Below, one piece after another: positions 8,807 through 16,310 of a DNA stretch of 32,800 bases; the stretch's first letter is position 1; each line of letters starts with the position of its first letter. The DNA comes from Sphingomonadales bacterium. Lineage in GTDB: Bacteria > Pseudomonadota > Alphaproteobacteria > Sphingomonadales > Sphingomonadaceae. The translations under genes and the position numbers were made by a program. The DNA is taken from the NCBI GenBank assembly GCA_028870315.1, contig JAGWPW010000097.1:1-32800 (forward strand). The letters are read 5' to 3'. The notes under the pieces are model-generated. The model saw only the letters and a list, made by a program, of their open reading frames with translations, searched no databases and was not told where the DNA came from.

Positions 8807-9493
8807 ATGACCACTGTCGCAATCACCGGCGCGGGGCGCGGGATCGGCCTTGAACTTGCCCGCCAGCATCTCGCCGCGGGCGACAGCGTGCTGGCGCTGG
8901 TGCGCAATCCCAAGGGTTCGCCCGCGCTCGCCGCGCTGGCCGGGGGTTCGGGCGGCCGGCTCGCGATCCACGCCTGCGACGTCGCGAACACCGCCTCGGT
9001 AGAGGCGGCGGCCAAGGCCATCGGCGAGACGCGGATCGACATCCTGTACAATGTCGCCGGGGTCACCGGCACCATCGCCCCCGAGCTCGAAGCGACCGAC
9101 TGGGCCAGCTTCGACGAGGCGATCGAGATCATGCTGAAAGGCCCGCTCAGGGTGCTGAACGCCTTCCTGCCCAAACTCGCCGCCGGGGCGAAGGTGATGA
9201 ACATCACCAGCCAGCTCGCCGCCTCGACCTGGCCCTATGGCGGCTTTTACGCCTATGTCGCCGCCAAGGCGGGGCTCAACCGGCTGATGCGCTCGGCCGC
9301 GATCGACCTCAAGCCGCGCGGGATCATCGTCGGGCTCATCCATCCCGGCTATGTGCAGACCGACATGGGCGGCCCCGGCGCCGACATCACCCCGGTTGAA
9401 AGCGCGGTCGGCATCCGCAAGCTCGCCCGCGAATGGACGCTCGATCGTTCGGGCGACTTCCATCGCTGGAACGGCGAGGCTCACCCGTGGTGA
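8807..9493 (+). CDS. SDR 4 (CsgA/carbonyl-reductase-like)
   Basis: A shorter SDR (228 residues) with TGAGRGIG (7-14), NVAG (82-85), S135 and Y150-x3-K154 (AYVAAKAG). The ending, SGDFHRWNGEAHPW, is typical of the C-factor/sniffer-like carbonyl reductase subgroup, unlike the DGG-type ends of the other SDRs here. The ATG at 8807 has GGAG nine bases upstream. It is a single-gene unit divergent from Rieske 2, and its last 13 bases overlap the convergent TIM-barrel gene. Confidence 0.92.
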   Translation: MTTVAITGAGRGIGLELARQHLAAGDSVLALVRNPKGSPALAALAGGSGGRLAIHACDVANTASVEAAAKAIGETRIDILYNVAGVTGTIAPELEATDWASFDEAIEIMLKGPLRVLNAFLPKLAAGAKVMNITSQLAASTWPYGGFYAYVAAKAGLNRLMRSAAIDLKPRGIIVGLIHPGYVQTDMGGPGADITPVESAVGIRKLAREWTLDRSGDFHRWNGEAHPW

Positions 9494-10311
9494 AGCGGCT
9501 CGGGTGACGACCGGCTGGCGCGCGCATGCCGCGCCAGCCAGCCGCGGGTGGCGAGCGCGACCACCCGTGCCCGCGCGCCCGCGTCCGGAAAGGCGTCGCG
9601 CAGCGCGCGCGAGCGCAGCTCGATGCTGAGCGCGATTCCCGCGGGCAAGGCCTCATACATCGCCGCGAGCGCGAGCGCGCCCTCGCCGCATTGTTCGCGA
9701 AGGTCGATGGCATCGGTGATCACCGCGGCAAAATCGGCGGGATCGGGCCGCTGGGCGCGCGCATCGCAGAACTGGGCATAGGGCAGCAGCGCCGGATCCA
9801 GCGCGGCGATATCGGCAATGGCGCTGCCCGAACGATCGACATGGATCGGATCGATGAGGATCGCCGCCAGCCGATGCGCGACCGCCGCGATCACCCCGCG
9901 CGCCGCCGCAAGGTCGCGGACCTCGGTGAAGATGCCGAATTCGAGCGCCACGCGCATCGCGCTGCCCTCGGCATGGCGGCACAGCGCGTGAAGCCGCGCG
10001 GCATTGGCGCCCGGATCGGGATCGGAGGAGACGCAAAGCACATGGCCCGCGCCCAGTTCGGCGCCGATGTCGATGATGCGGCGATGGTCATCCATGTCGC
10101 TTTCCGGCTTGAGCCAGATCACCTCAACATCGAGCACCGGCAGGCCCGTGTCGGCGAGCGCGGCGCGCGTCTCGCTCGTCGTGGCGCGTGTCCAGCGCTC
10201 CGGCTCGATCCACAGCCCCACCGCATCGAAGCCGGCAAGGGCGGCGGCGCGCACCGTTTCCACCGGCCCGAACTCGGGCACCACCCCCGAGGCGAGCGAG
10301 ATCGGGTTCAC
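9481..10311 (-). CDS. Sugar-phosphate isomerase/epimerase-like TIM-barrel protein
   Basis: A 276-residue protein of the xylose-isomerase-like TIM-barrel superfamily (AP endonuclease 2 fold). Possible metal ligands occur at barrel-strand ends: E63 (LDVEVIW), E124 (ALEFGIF), D154/H157 (DPIHVDRSG) and D183 (QFCDARAQ). The GTG start at 10311 is seven bases after the stop of Rieske 3, in the same direction, so it is probably co-transcribed. The Shine-Dalgarno is weak, consistent with reliance on coupling. The superfamily includes isomerases, epimerases, dehydratases and hydrolases; the reaction here is not identifiable. Confidence 0.8.
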   Translation of the reverse strand: MNPISLASGVVPEFGPVETVRAAALAGFDAVGLWIEPERWTRATTSETRAALADTGLPVLDVEVIWLKPESDMDDHRRIIDIGAELGAGHVLCVSSDPDPGANAARLHALCRHAEGSAMRVALEFGIFTEVRDLAAARGVIAAVAHRLAAILIDPIHVDRSGSAIADIAALDPALLPYAQFCDARAQRPDPADFAAVITDAIDLREQCGEGALALAAMYEALPAGIALSIELRSRALRDAFPDAGARARVVALATRGWLARHARASRSSPEPLHHG

Positions 10312-10318
10312 GCGCCGC

Positions 10319-11497
10319 TCACAGCACCGGCTCGGGCGCCGAGGCGTCATCCTCCAGATACCAGTTCAGCCACTCGTGGAAATACTGGTTGCCGCGCTCG
10401 TTACGGCCGAACACCAGCTCGTCATGCGCGCCACTTTCGAGGCCCTTCTGGATTTCGAGGCCGATGAGATAATCCTCGTTGTAGGTGACGTCGCGGAAGA
10501 AGTTGATCGCCGCTTCGACCTGCGCGCGGTCCTCCTCGTCGCGGATCGGCTCGCGGCGCAGATAGTTGAGCACGGTGCGGTTGCGATCGGGGGTCGGTCC
10601 GGGGAAAAGCTGGGCGATCTGGGTGATCTCGGGGGCGATGAACGCCGAGACGTTGGGAAAGAAGATCCGCACGAAATCATAGCCGTTGTTTTCCTGCTCG
10701 CCCCAGCTCTCGCGCGGGAGCGGGCGCAGCGCCTCGGAAATCCGGCGCTGGGGAAAGCCGATGCGAATATTCGGGCCGAAGCCCTCGTAATGCATGCAGT
10801 TCGACGGGGTGCGCGGGGCGATCGTCTCGGGGTGGAGCGAGGAGAAGTGATAGCCTTCGAGATAGCCGTCGAAGGCGATTTTCCAGTTGGCGCCCTCGAT
10901 CACCCGGCTGCCGAGCCAGGTCCAGTTGGCGAAATCGAGCGCGACGTAATCGTCAAGCATGCCGCGGTAGAAGCGGTCGAGGTCGAGCGGGGCATTAGGC
11001 GTCAGGCAGGCGAAGATCATGCCGGCGCGCTCCTCGCAGGGGAGTTCGCGCAAGCCCATCGCGGTCTTTTCCACCTCGCCGAACTTACCCGCCTCGGAGA
11101 TGCCGATCAGCCGGCCGTCCTGCGCGAAGGTCCAGCCGTGGTATTTGCAGGTGAAGCGCGCGCAATTGCCGTGTCCTTCGGCGGCGACCGGCGAGGCGCG
11201 ATGCGAACAGACGTTGAGGAAGGCGCGCACCTTTCCTTCCCTGTCGCGGTTGATCAACACCGGCAGGCCGGCGGCATCCATCGCCTTGTAGTCGCCCGGA
11301 TGCGGCAACTCGGCGGTGAAGGCGAGCATCAGCGGCACGCGCTTGAACACCAGCTCCATCTCGGCCTTCCACTGGTCCTTGTCGGTATAGGTCCGGCTAG
11401 GCACGCGCATCGGCTTGTCGGTGAGGAAGGTCTTGTTGTTCTCGACATAGTCGAGCATGATTTCGGCGACATCGCCGACGCGCTGCACACGGTTCAC
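10319..11497 (-). CDS. Rieske non-heme iron oxygenase, alpha subunit (third of three)
   Basis: A 392-residue oxygenase subunit, shorter than the other two. Rieske ligands are C97-S-H99 and C117-K-Y-H120 (NVCSHRASP, CKYHGWTF). The iron site is FDGYLEGYHFSSLH, with E214 bridging and H217 and H222 as ligands. The start is a GTG at 11497 with GGGAG upstream; an extension to 11599 would cover the palindromic promoter region and is rejected. It is divergent from the CoA ligase gene and is followed by the TIM-barrel gene. Sequence divergence from the other two Rieske proteins suggests a different step or position on the substrate. Confidence 0.93.
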   Translation of the reverse strand: MNRVQRVGDVAEIMLDYVENNKTFLTDKPMRVPSRTYTDKDQWKAEMELVFKRVPLMLAFTAELPHPGDYKAMDAAGLPVLINRDREGKVRAFLNVCSHRASPVAAEGHGNCARFTCKYHGWTFAQDGRLIGISEAGKFGEVEKTAMGLRELPCEERAGMIFACLTPNAPLDLDRFYRGMLDDYVALDFANWTWLGSRVIEGANWKIAFDGYLEGYHFSSLHPETIAPRTPSNCMHYEGFGPNIRIGFPQRRISEALRPLPRESWGEQENNGYDFVRIFFPNVSAFIAPEITQIAQLFPGPTPDRNRTVLNYLRREPIRDEEDRAQVEAAINFFRDVTYNEDYLIGLEIQKGLESGAHDELVFGRNERGNQYFHEWLNWYLEDDASAPEPVL

Positions 11498-11571
11498 CTG
11501 GGTCTCCCGCCTTGTGATCTGGCAATGGACCCGGTTTGGGCCGCGATCGCCGCGCCGACAAGCTGGGACAG

Positions 11572-11582
11572 GTGACAGGTGC
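11572..11582 (-). promoter_or_regulatory. Candidate regulator half-site, GCACCTGTCAC
   Basis: On the minus strand this reads GCACCTGTCAC, one base different from GCACCTGTGAC at 17373 before the TonB receptor gene. It overlaps a tandem ACAGGTG ACAGGTG. ACCTGT resembles half of a LuxR-type box, and a LuxR-type regulator is encoded in the window. The link is a guess from motif similarity. Confidence 0.25.
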
Positions 11583-11584
11583 CT

Positions 11585-11612
11585 GCGCTTTTGGCCCATT
11601 GGCCAAAAGCGC
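11585..11612. repeat. Perfect 12-base inverted repeat before the CoA ligase gene
   Basis: GCGCTTTTGGCC and GGCCAAAAGCGC are exact reverse complements separated by CATT. The element ends 21 bases before the ligase ATG and about ten bases before its Shine-Dalgarno (AGGA). It may be an operator shared by the ligase and Rieske 3, or a hairpin in the ligase leader. There is no T-run, so it is not an ordinary terminator. It contains the GCCCATTGGCCA motif at 11594-11605. Confidence 0.7.
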
Positions 11613-11633
11613 CGCAGCCGTCAGGAACACGCG

Positions 11634-13259
11634 ATGACGCAGAGGAATCCGCCGCCCTGGGCCTGGCTTCAGACCCCCGCGCCGCATCAGGCGCGCTATG
11701 CCGCGAGCGGCCTGTGGGACCGGTGCACCATCGCCGATTGCGCGGTCGCGCTGGCGGCGCAGGAACCCGATTTCATCGCCTTCGTCGAGGGCGAGGCGGC
11801 AATGACCCGCGCCGCGCTGCTTGCCGATGCCGAGGCGCTGGCGGCGGCGCTCCACGGCCGCGGCCTGCGCGCGGGCGATGTCCTTGCCTTCCAGCTCCCC
11901 AACTGGCGCGAGGCGGTGGTGATCAACCTCGCCGCCGCGCTTTCGGGGCTGGTGGTGAACCCGATCGTGCCGATCTACCGCGACCATGAAGTGACGATGA
12001 TGCTCGGCGATTGCCGGGCGCGGGCATTCTTCGTGCCGACGCGCTTTCGCACCCATGATTTCGCCGCCATGGCGACGCGCATCGCCGGCGGGCTTGCCGA
12101 TCTCGCTCATGTCTTCACCGTGCGCGGGCAAGGCGCGAACGATTACGCAGCGCTGCTCGCCGAAGGGCGCGGCCGGCGTTTCGACCGGCCGCAGGTCGAT
12201 CCGCTGGGCGTCAAGATGGTGCTCTATACCTCGGGCACGACGGGGCGGCCCAAGGGGGTGCTGCATAGCCATGTGACGCTGGCGCGGGTGGTGCGGCAAA
12301 GCGCCGCGCATTGGGGCCTCAAGGCAGGCGAGGCGACACTGATGCCCTCGCCCGTCACCCATGTCTCGGGCTATGCCAACGGGCTGGAGGCGCCGCTGTT
12401 GCTTGGCACGCGCACCGTTCTCATGGAAAGCTGGGACGCGCAGGCGGCGCTGGCGCTGATCGGCCGGCACGCGGTGGTCGGCACGGTCGCGGCGACGCCC
12501 TTCCTCGTCGAACTGGCCGATGCCGCGCGCGCGGCGGGCAATGGCCTTGCAAGCCTGCGCTTCTTCGCCTGCGGCGGCGCGGCGGTGCCCGCCGAGGTGA
12601 TCCCCGCCGCCAACGCCGCCTTCGCCCGCGCCCGCGCCTTCCGCGTCTTCGGCAGCTCGGAGGTGCCGCTCGTCACCTTCGGCTGGCCGCGCAACGAAGC
12701 GCTGGCCGCGACCACCGACGGCGAGATCGTCGATTACGAGGTGCGCATCGTCGATGAGGCGGAGCGCGACCTGCCCGACGGGGTCGAAGGCGAAATCCTG
12801 ACCCGCGGGCCGGGCATGATGCCGGGCTATGCCGACGAGGCGCAGACCGCAGAGGCGATCACCGCCGATGGCTGGTTCCGCACCGGCGACCTCGGCGTGC
12901 GCAGCGCCGAAGCTGCGCTTACCATCACCGGCCGCAAGAAGGACCTCATCATCCGCGGCGGCGAGAACATCTCGGCCAAGGAAATCGAGGACGTGCTCCA
13001 CACCCATCCCGCGGTGCGCGAGGCGAGCATCGTCGCCATGCCGCACGCGCGGCTGGGCGAGGCGGTGTGCGCCTATGTCATCGCCGCCGCCGACATCGAC
13101 GCCGCCGCGCTTGCCGCGCATGTCGCGGCAAGCGGGCTGGCAAGGCAGAAGATCCCCGAACGCTTCGAGTTCGTCGACGATTTCCCGCGCACCGCCTCGG
13201 GCAAGATCCGCAAGGACCAGCTGCGCGCAGATATCAGGGCGAAGCTCAGCCCGGCCTGA
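11634..13259 (+). CDS. Acyl-CoA synthetase / CoA ligase (AMP-binding)
   Basis: A 541-residue ANL-superfamily ligase that activates a carboxylic acid to its CoA thioester through an acyl-adenylate. Motifs are the P-loop YTSGTTGRPKG (198-208), GWFRTGDLG, the hinge/CoA region GRKKDLIIRGGENISAKEIE, and the adenylation lysine K524 in RTASGKIRK. The ATG at 11634 has AGGA seven bases upstream. The substrate class cannot be fixed; fatty, aromatic and steroid side-chain acids are all used by close families. With the acyl-CoA dehydrogenase it gives the first two steps of a beta-oxidation. It is convergent with SDR 5, with 11 bases between stops. Confidence 0.92.
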   Translation: MTQRNPPPWAWLQTPAPHQARYAASGLWDRCTIADCAVALAAQEPDFIAFVEGEAAMTRAALLADAEALAAALHGRGLRAGDVLAFQLPNWREAVVINLAAALSGLVVNPIVPIYRDHEVTMMLGDCRARAFFVPTRFRTHDFAAMATRIAGGLADLAHVFTVRGQGANDYAALLAEGRGRRFDRPQVDPLGVKMVLYTSGTTGRPKGVLHSHVTLARVVRQSAAHWGLKAGEATLMPSPVTHVSGYANGLEAPLLLGTRTVLMESWDAQAALALIGRHAVVGTVAATPFLVELADAARAAGNGLASLRFFACGGAAVPAEVIPAANAAFARARAFRVFGSSEVPLVTFGWPRNEALAATTDGEIVDYEVRIVDEAERDLPDGVEGEILTRGPGMMPGYADEAQTAEAITADGWFRTGDLGVRSAEAALTITGRKKDLIIRGGENISAKEIEDVLHTHPAVREASIVAMPHARLGEAVCAYVIAAADIDAAALAAHVAASGLARQKIPERFEFVDDFPRTASGKIRKDQLRADIRAKLSPA

Positions 13260-13276
13260 GGGCGCGGGCCTCAACC
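13257..13276. terminator. Possible short bidirectional hairpin between convergent stops
   Basis: TGAGG and CCTCA form a five-base stem around a GC-rich loop, and both stop codons (ligase and SDR 5) fall in or beside the stem. There is no T-run, so termination activity is uncertain. Confidence 0.25.
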
Positions 13277-14068
13277 CGCCGCTGCGACCGCCTTTGCGAT
13301 CTCGGCGTTCGAGGGGTTGCGGCGCAGCGTCAGGCCGCCGTTCACCTGCAAGGTCTCGCCGGTCATGAAGCATTCGTCGCTGGCAAGGAACACCGCGGCG
13401 GCGGCGATGTCCTCGCTCGTGCCCCAGCGGCCGAGCGGATAGCCGGCGCGAAAGCTCTCGAACAGCCCCGGCACCTGCTTCGCCCCGGCGGTCATCGGCG
13501 TGTCGGTGAGGCCCGGCGCGATCGAATTGGCGCGGATGCCCTCCTTGCCGAACTCGTTCGCGACGCAGCGCAGCACATGGTCGGTGCCCGCCTTGGTGCC
13601 CATGTAGGCGGCGTGATCCTCGAGCATGATCGTCGCGGTTGCCGAACTGATCTGGATGATCGCGCCGCCGCGCCCGCCATGGCTGCGCGCCATCTTGCGG
13701 ACCATCGCCTGGAAGAACTGGTAGGGTCCGATGAACTGGAGCGCGGTCATCGCCACAAGGTCGTCGCGGCTGTGGTCGAGGAAGGGCTTGAGCAGCCCCC
13801 AGCCGGTGGCGTTGAGCGCGATGTCGATGCCGCCGAGCCCGGCGTCGGCGGCATCGGCCAGCGCGGCGATGCTCGCCTCGTCGGTAAGGTCGCAGGGGTG
13901 GGAAAGGCAGCCGGTCTCGGCGGCGAAGGCGGCGAGCACGCTTTCCTTGCGGCCGGAGACGAGCACGCTTGCCCCTTCGGCGAGGAAGCGGCGGGCGATA
14001 TGCTGGCCCATGTTGCCCTCGCTGCTGGCGCCAAGGACGATCGCGGTCTTGCCGGCAAGGCGGCGCAT
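13271..14068 (-). CDS. SDR 5, atypical cofactor loop
   Basis: A 265-residue SDR with an intact catalytic Y155-x3-K159 (AYMGTKAG) and S141/S142. The usual TGxxxGIG is replaced by GASSEGNMG (13-21), with altered spacing, and NNAG is NATG (86-89). The fold and C-terminus (TGETLQVNGG) remain typical, so it is probably active but may bind cofactor differently. SGRK at 38-41 suggests NADP(H). The ATG at 14068 has GGGAG upstream, and this Shine-Dalgarno is part of an inverted repeat (see 14074-14098). It is divergent from SDR 6. Confidence 0.9.
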   Translation of the reverse strand: MRRLAGKTAIVLGASSEGNMGQHIARRFLAEGASVLVSGRKESVLAAFAAETGCLSHPCDLTDEASIAALADAADAGLGGIDIALNATGWGLLKPFLDHSRDDLVAMTALQFIGPYQFFQAMVRKMARSHGGRGGAIIQISSATATIMLEDHAAYMGTKAGTDHVLRCVANEFGKEGIRANSIAPGLTDTPMTAGAKQVPGLFESFRAGYPLGRWGTSEDIAAAAVFLASDECFMTGETLQVNGGLTLRRNPSNAEIAKAVAAAG

Positions 14069-14073
14069 GGTTT

Positions 14074-14098
14074 CTCTCCCGATCCTGCGCAGGGAGAG
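14074..14098 (-). promoter_or_regulatory. Inverted repeat covering the SDR 5 ribosome-binding site
   Basis: CTCTCCC (14074-14080) and GGGAGAG (14092-14098) are exact reverse complements 11 bases apart. In the SDR 5 transcript the second arm is the Shine-Dalgarno itself, five bases before the ATG, so a hairpin could hide it. Whether it folds in the cell is unknown. Confidence 0.35.
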
Positions 14099-14210
14099 CT
14101 ATCATGGCCGGCGCGGCGGCTGTCCTGACCAAAAGGCGAGTGGCAGCCGCGCGGGGGCCGCCGCAAGAACGCAGGCCACAACGGCGAACATCGGGCGAGG
14201 AACGCGCGTC

Positions 14211-14969
14211 ATGGATCTGGGTCTCAAGGGCAAGAAGGTCATCCTCACCGGCGGCAGCCGCGGCATCGGCCGGGCGGCGCTCGAAGTCTTCGCGGCGGAA
14301 GGGGCGGACGTCGCCTTCTTCTCGCGCAATCCCGCGCAGGTCGCCGAGACGGTGGCCGCACTCGCCCGCCACGGCGGCAAGGTGATCGGCGAGGCGCTCG
14401 ACATGGCCGATCTCGATGGCTATGCGGCATGGCTGAAGTCGGCGGCCGAACGGCTCGGCGGCTGCGACATCTTCGTCGCCGGCGCCAGCGCCTCGGGCTC
14501 GGGCGCCACCGGCGACTGGGACCTGTGCTTTGCCACCGATGTCAAGGGCACCGTGCTCGGCTGCGAGACGCTGGAGCCCTGGCTCGAAAAGTCGGGCGCG
14601 GGATCGATCATCATCCTGTCGAGCACCGCGGCGATCGAGACCTTCATCGTCCCGCAGGCGTTCAACGCGCTGAAAGCGGCGCTGCTCGTCTATTCGGGCC
14701 AGCTCTCGCAGATGCTGGGGCCGAAGAACATCCGCGTCAACGCGGTCTCGCCGGGGCCGATCACCTTTGCCGGCGGCAACTGGGAAGCGATCAAGGCGGC
14801 CGCGCCCGAACTCCACGCCGCAACCCAGGCCACCTTCGCGCTCGGCCGCTGGGGCGGCCCCGAGGAGGTGGCCAGGACCATCGCCTTCCTCGCCAGCCCT
14901 GCCTCGTCCTACACCACCGGCACCAACGTGGTGATCGACGGCGGCTATACCAAACGCGTCCAGTTTTGA
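14211..14969 (+). CDS. SDR 6 lacking the catalytic tyrosine
   Basis: A 252-residue SDR-fold protein. The cofactor motif TGGSRGIG (13-20), S137/S138, the PGPI segment after strand six and the C-terminal VIDGGY are intact. At the catalytic site the expected YxxxK reads F151-N-A-L-K155: the tyrosine codon position holds TTC (14661-14663). NNAG is also replaced by VAG (89-91). It may be an inactive or scaffold homologue, or may use another residue. The ATG at 14211 has GAGG about ten bases upstream. It is followed after 11 bases by the VOC gene, so they form an operon. Confidence 0.9.
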   Translation: MDLGLKGKKVILTGGSRGIGRAALEVFAAEGADVAFFSRNPAQVAETVAALARHGGKVIGEALDMADLDGYAAWLKSAAERLGGCDIFVAGASASGSGATGDWDLCFATDVKGTVLGCETLEPWLEKSGAGSIIILSSTAAIETFIVPQAFNALKAALLVYSGQLSQMLGPKNIRVNAVSPGPITFAGGNWEAIKAAAPELHAATQATFALGRWGGPEEVARTIAFLASPASSYTTGTNVVIDGGYTKRVQF

Positions 14970-14980
14970 CCGGGCCGGCC

Positions 14981-15475
14981 ATGGCGCTCGGCGTTCAGGG
15001 CATCCACCACATCGGCATCTCGGTGCCCGACCTGGCACGCGCACGCGAATTCTTCATCGACCTTCTCGGCGGGATCGAGGAGGTCGCACCCTTCGGCTGG
15101 CGCGACAACCCCTTCATCGACAGTATCGTCGGCCTGCCGGGAAGCGCGGCCGACCAGTTCCTGTGCCGGCTTGGCAACGCCCATCTCGAAGTGTTCGAAT
15201 ATCACGCGCCAAGCCCCGCGCCGCAGGACCCGGAGCGCGGCGTGCACAATCTCGGCTACACCCATTTCGCGTTGCAGGTGGACGATATCGCCGCCTGCTG
15301 CGCGCGCCTGCGCGCCGCGGGCATCCGCCTGCACGCCGAGCCCGAGCTTTCCGGCATCACCCGCCACCCCGACGGGCGGATCACCGGCTACGCCGCGACC
15401 TATTGCCGCGACTGGTTCGGCAATGTCTTCGAGATCATGGAAATCCACGATTGCGAGGACATGCCGCGGGTCTGA
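14981..15475 (+). CDS. VOC-superfamily (glyoxalase/dioxygenase fold) protein 1
   Basis: A 164-residue two-module VOC protein. Candidate metal ligands are H9 or H10 (GIHHIGIS), E70 (HLEVFEY), H95 (YTHFALQV) and E151 (VFEIMEI), matching the usual H-E-H-E pattern. The family covers glyoxalases, extradiol dioxygenases, epimerases and methylmalonyl-CoA-type epimerases. The single-domain length argues against a classical two-domain extradiol ring-cleavage enzyme. It is co-transcribed with SDR 6 and convergent with SDR 7 across 118 bases in which I see no gene. Confidence 0.87.
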   Translation: MALGVQGIHHIGISVPDLARAREFFIDLLGGIEEVAPFGWRDNPFIDSIVGLPGSAADQFLCRLGNAHLEVFEYHAPSPAPQDPERGVHNLGYTHFALQVDDIAACCARLRAAGIRLHAEPELSGITRHPDGRITGYAATYCRDWFGNVFEIMEIHDCEDMPRV

Positions 15476-15593
15476 CCCCAGCCGCGCATCGCTTCGACCC
15501 GAACCCGCCGGCAGCGTGGCACGCAGCGACGCTTCGAACGCCGCCTCGCCCTTGCGCCTTCGGTGGGGGCCCGCAGGCGGTGGGTTTCGCCCA

Positions 15594-16310
15594 TCAATGC
15601 CGCGCCATCGCGCCGCCATCGACCCACACCCCATGCCCCGACATGAAGCGCGCGTCGTCGCTGACGAGGAAGGCGACGACATCGGCGATGTCCTCGGGCT
15701 GGCCGAGCCGGCGCAGCGACGCCTTGTTTTCCCAGAAGCTGCGGTATTGCGGCATCTCGGCAAAAGCGGGCGCGGTCATCGGCGTGGCGATCGCGCCGGG
15801 CTGGACGCAATTGGCGGTGACCCCGAACGGCCCGAGCTCGGCCGCCACCGCGCGCGTGAAGCCGAGCACGGCATGTTTGGAGGCGGCATAGGCGCACAGC
15901 CCGTCGTCGCCATAGGACGAGGTGGTCGAGCCGATGGTGACGATGCGGCCGTTGCCCGCCGCCTTGAGATCGGCCACCGCATCGCGCACCAGCCGGAACA
16001 CCGCGACGAGATTGACCTCCAGCACCCGCAGGAAATAGCCATCGTCATGACCTTCGAGCGGGTGGAAGGCGCTGATCCCGGCGCAGGGCACCAGCGTATC
16101 GAGCCCGCCCATCGCCGCCCTGGCGCGCGCGACCAGCTCGGCATTCGCGCCCGCGCCGGCAAGGTCGGCGGTAAAATCGACCGCGCCCTTGACATCGGCG
16201 GTGAACAGCCGTGCCCCGTCGGCGCGCAGCCGGGCGGCGACCGCCGCGCCGATCCCCGAGCCCGCGCCGGTGACGATCGCCCGGCGGCCGGCGAGGCGGT
16301 CAGCGGCCAT
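15594..16310 (-). CDS. SDR 7
   Basis: A 238-residue SDR with TGAGSGIG (14-21), CAG (76-78) in place of NAG, S128 and Y141-x3-K145 (AYAASKHA). TADV at 37-40 favours NAD(H). Its ATG at 16310 lies inside the end of the upstream medium-chain reductase gene (11-base overlap), so the two are coupled. The extended reading to 16528 covers coding sequence of the neighbour in another frame and is not used. Confidence 0.92.
   Translation of the reverse strand: MAADRLAGRRAIVTGAGSGIGAAVAARLRADGARLFTADVKGAVDFTADLAGAGANAELVARARAAMGGLDTLVPCAGISAFHPLEGHDDGYFLRVLEVNLVAVFRLVRDAVADLKAAGNGRIVTIGSTTSSYGDDGLCAYAASKHAVLGFTRAVAAELGPFGVTANCVQPGAIATPMTAPAFAEMPQYRSFWENKASLRRLGQPEDIADVVAFLVSDDARFMSGHGVWVDGGAMARH

Noticed and set aside
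11397..15044. A 1215-codon open frame on the minus strand
   Set aside because: It runs antisense to the CoA ligase and SDR 6 and out of frame through SDR 5, is full of low-complexity Arg/Gly/Ala/Asp, and shows no domain. It is a by-product of GC-rich third-codon positions.
15476..15593. Gap between VOC protein 1 and SDR 7
   Set aside because: I looked for a small gene or terminator and saw no convincing frame, hairpin with T-run, or repeat.
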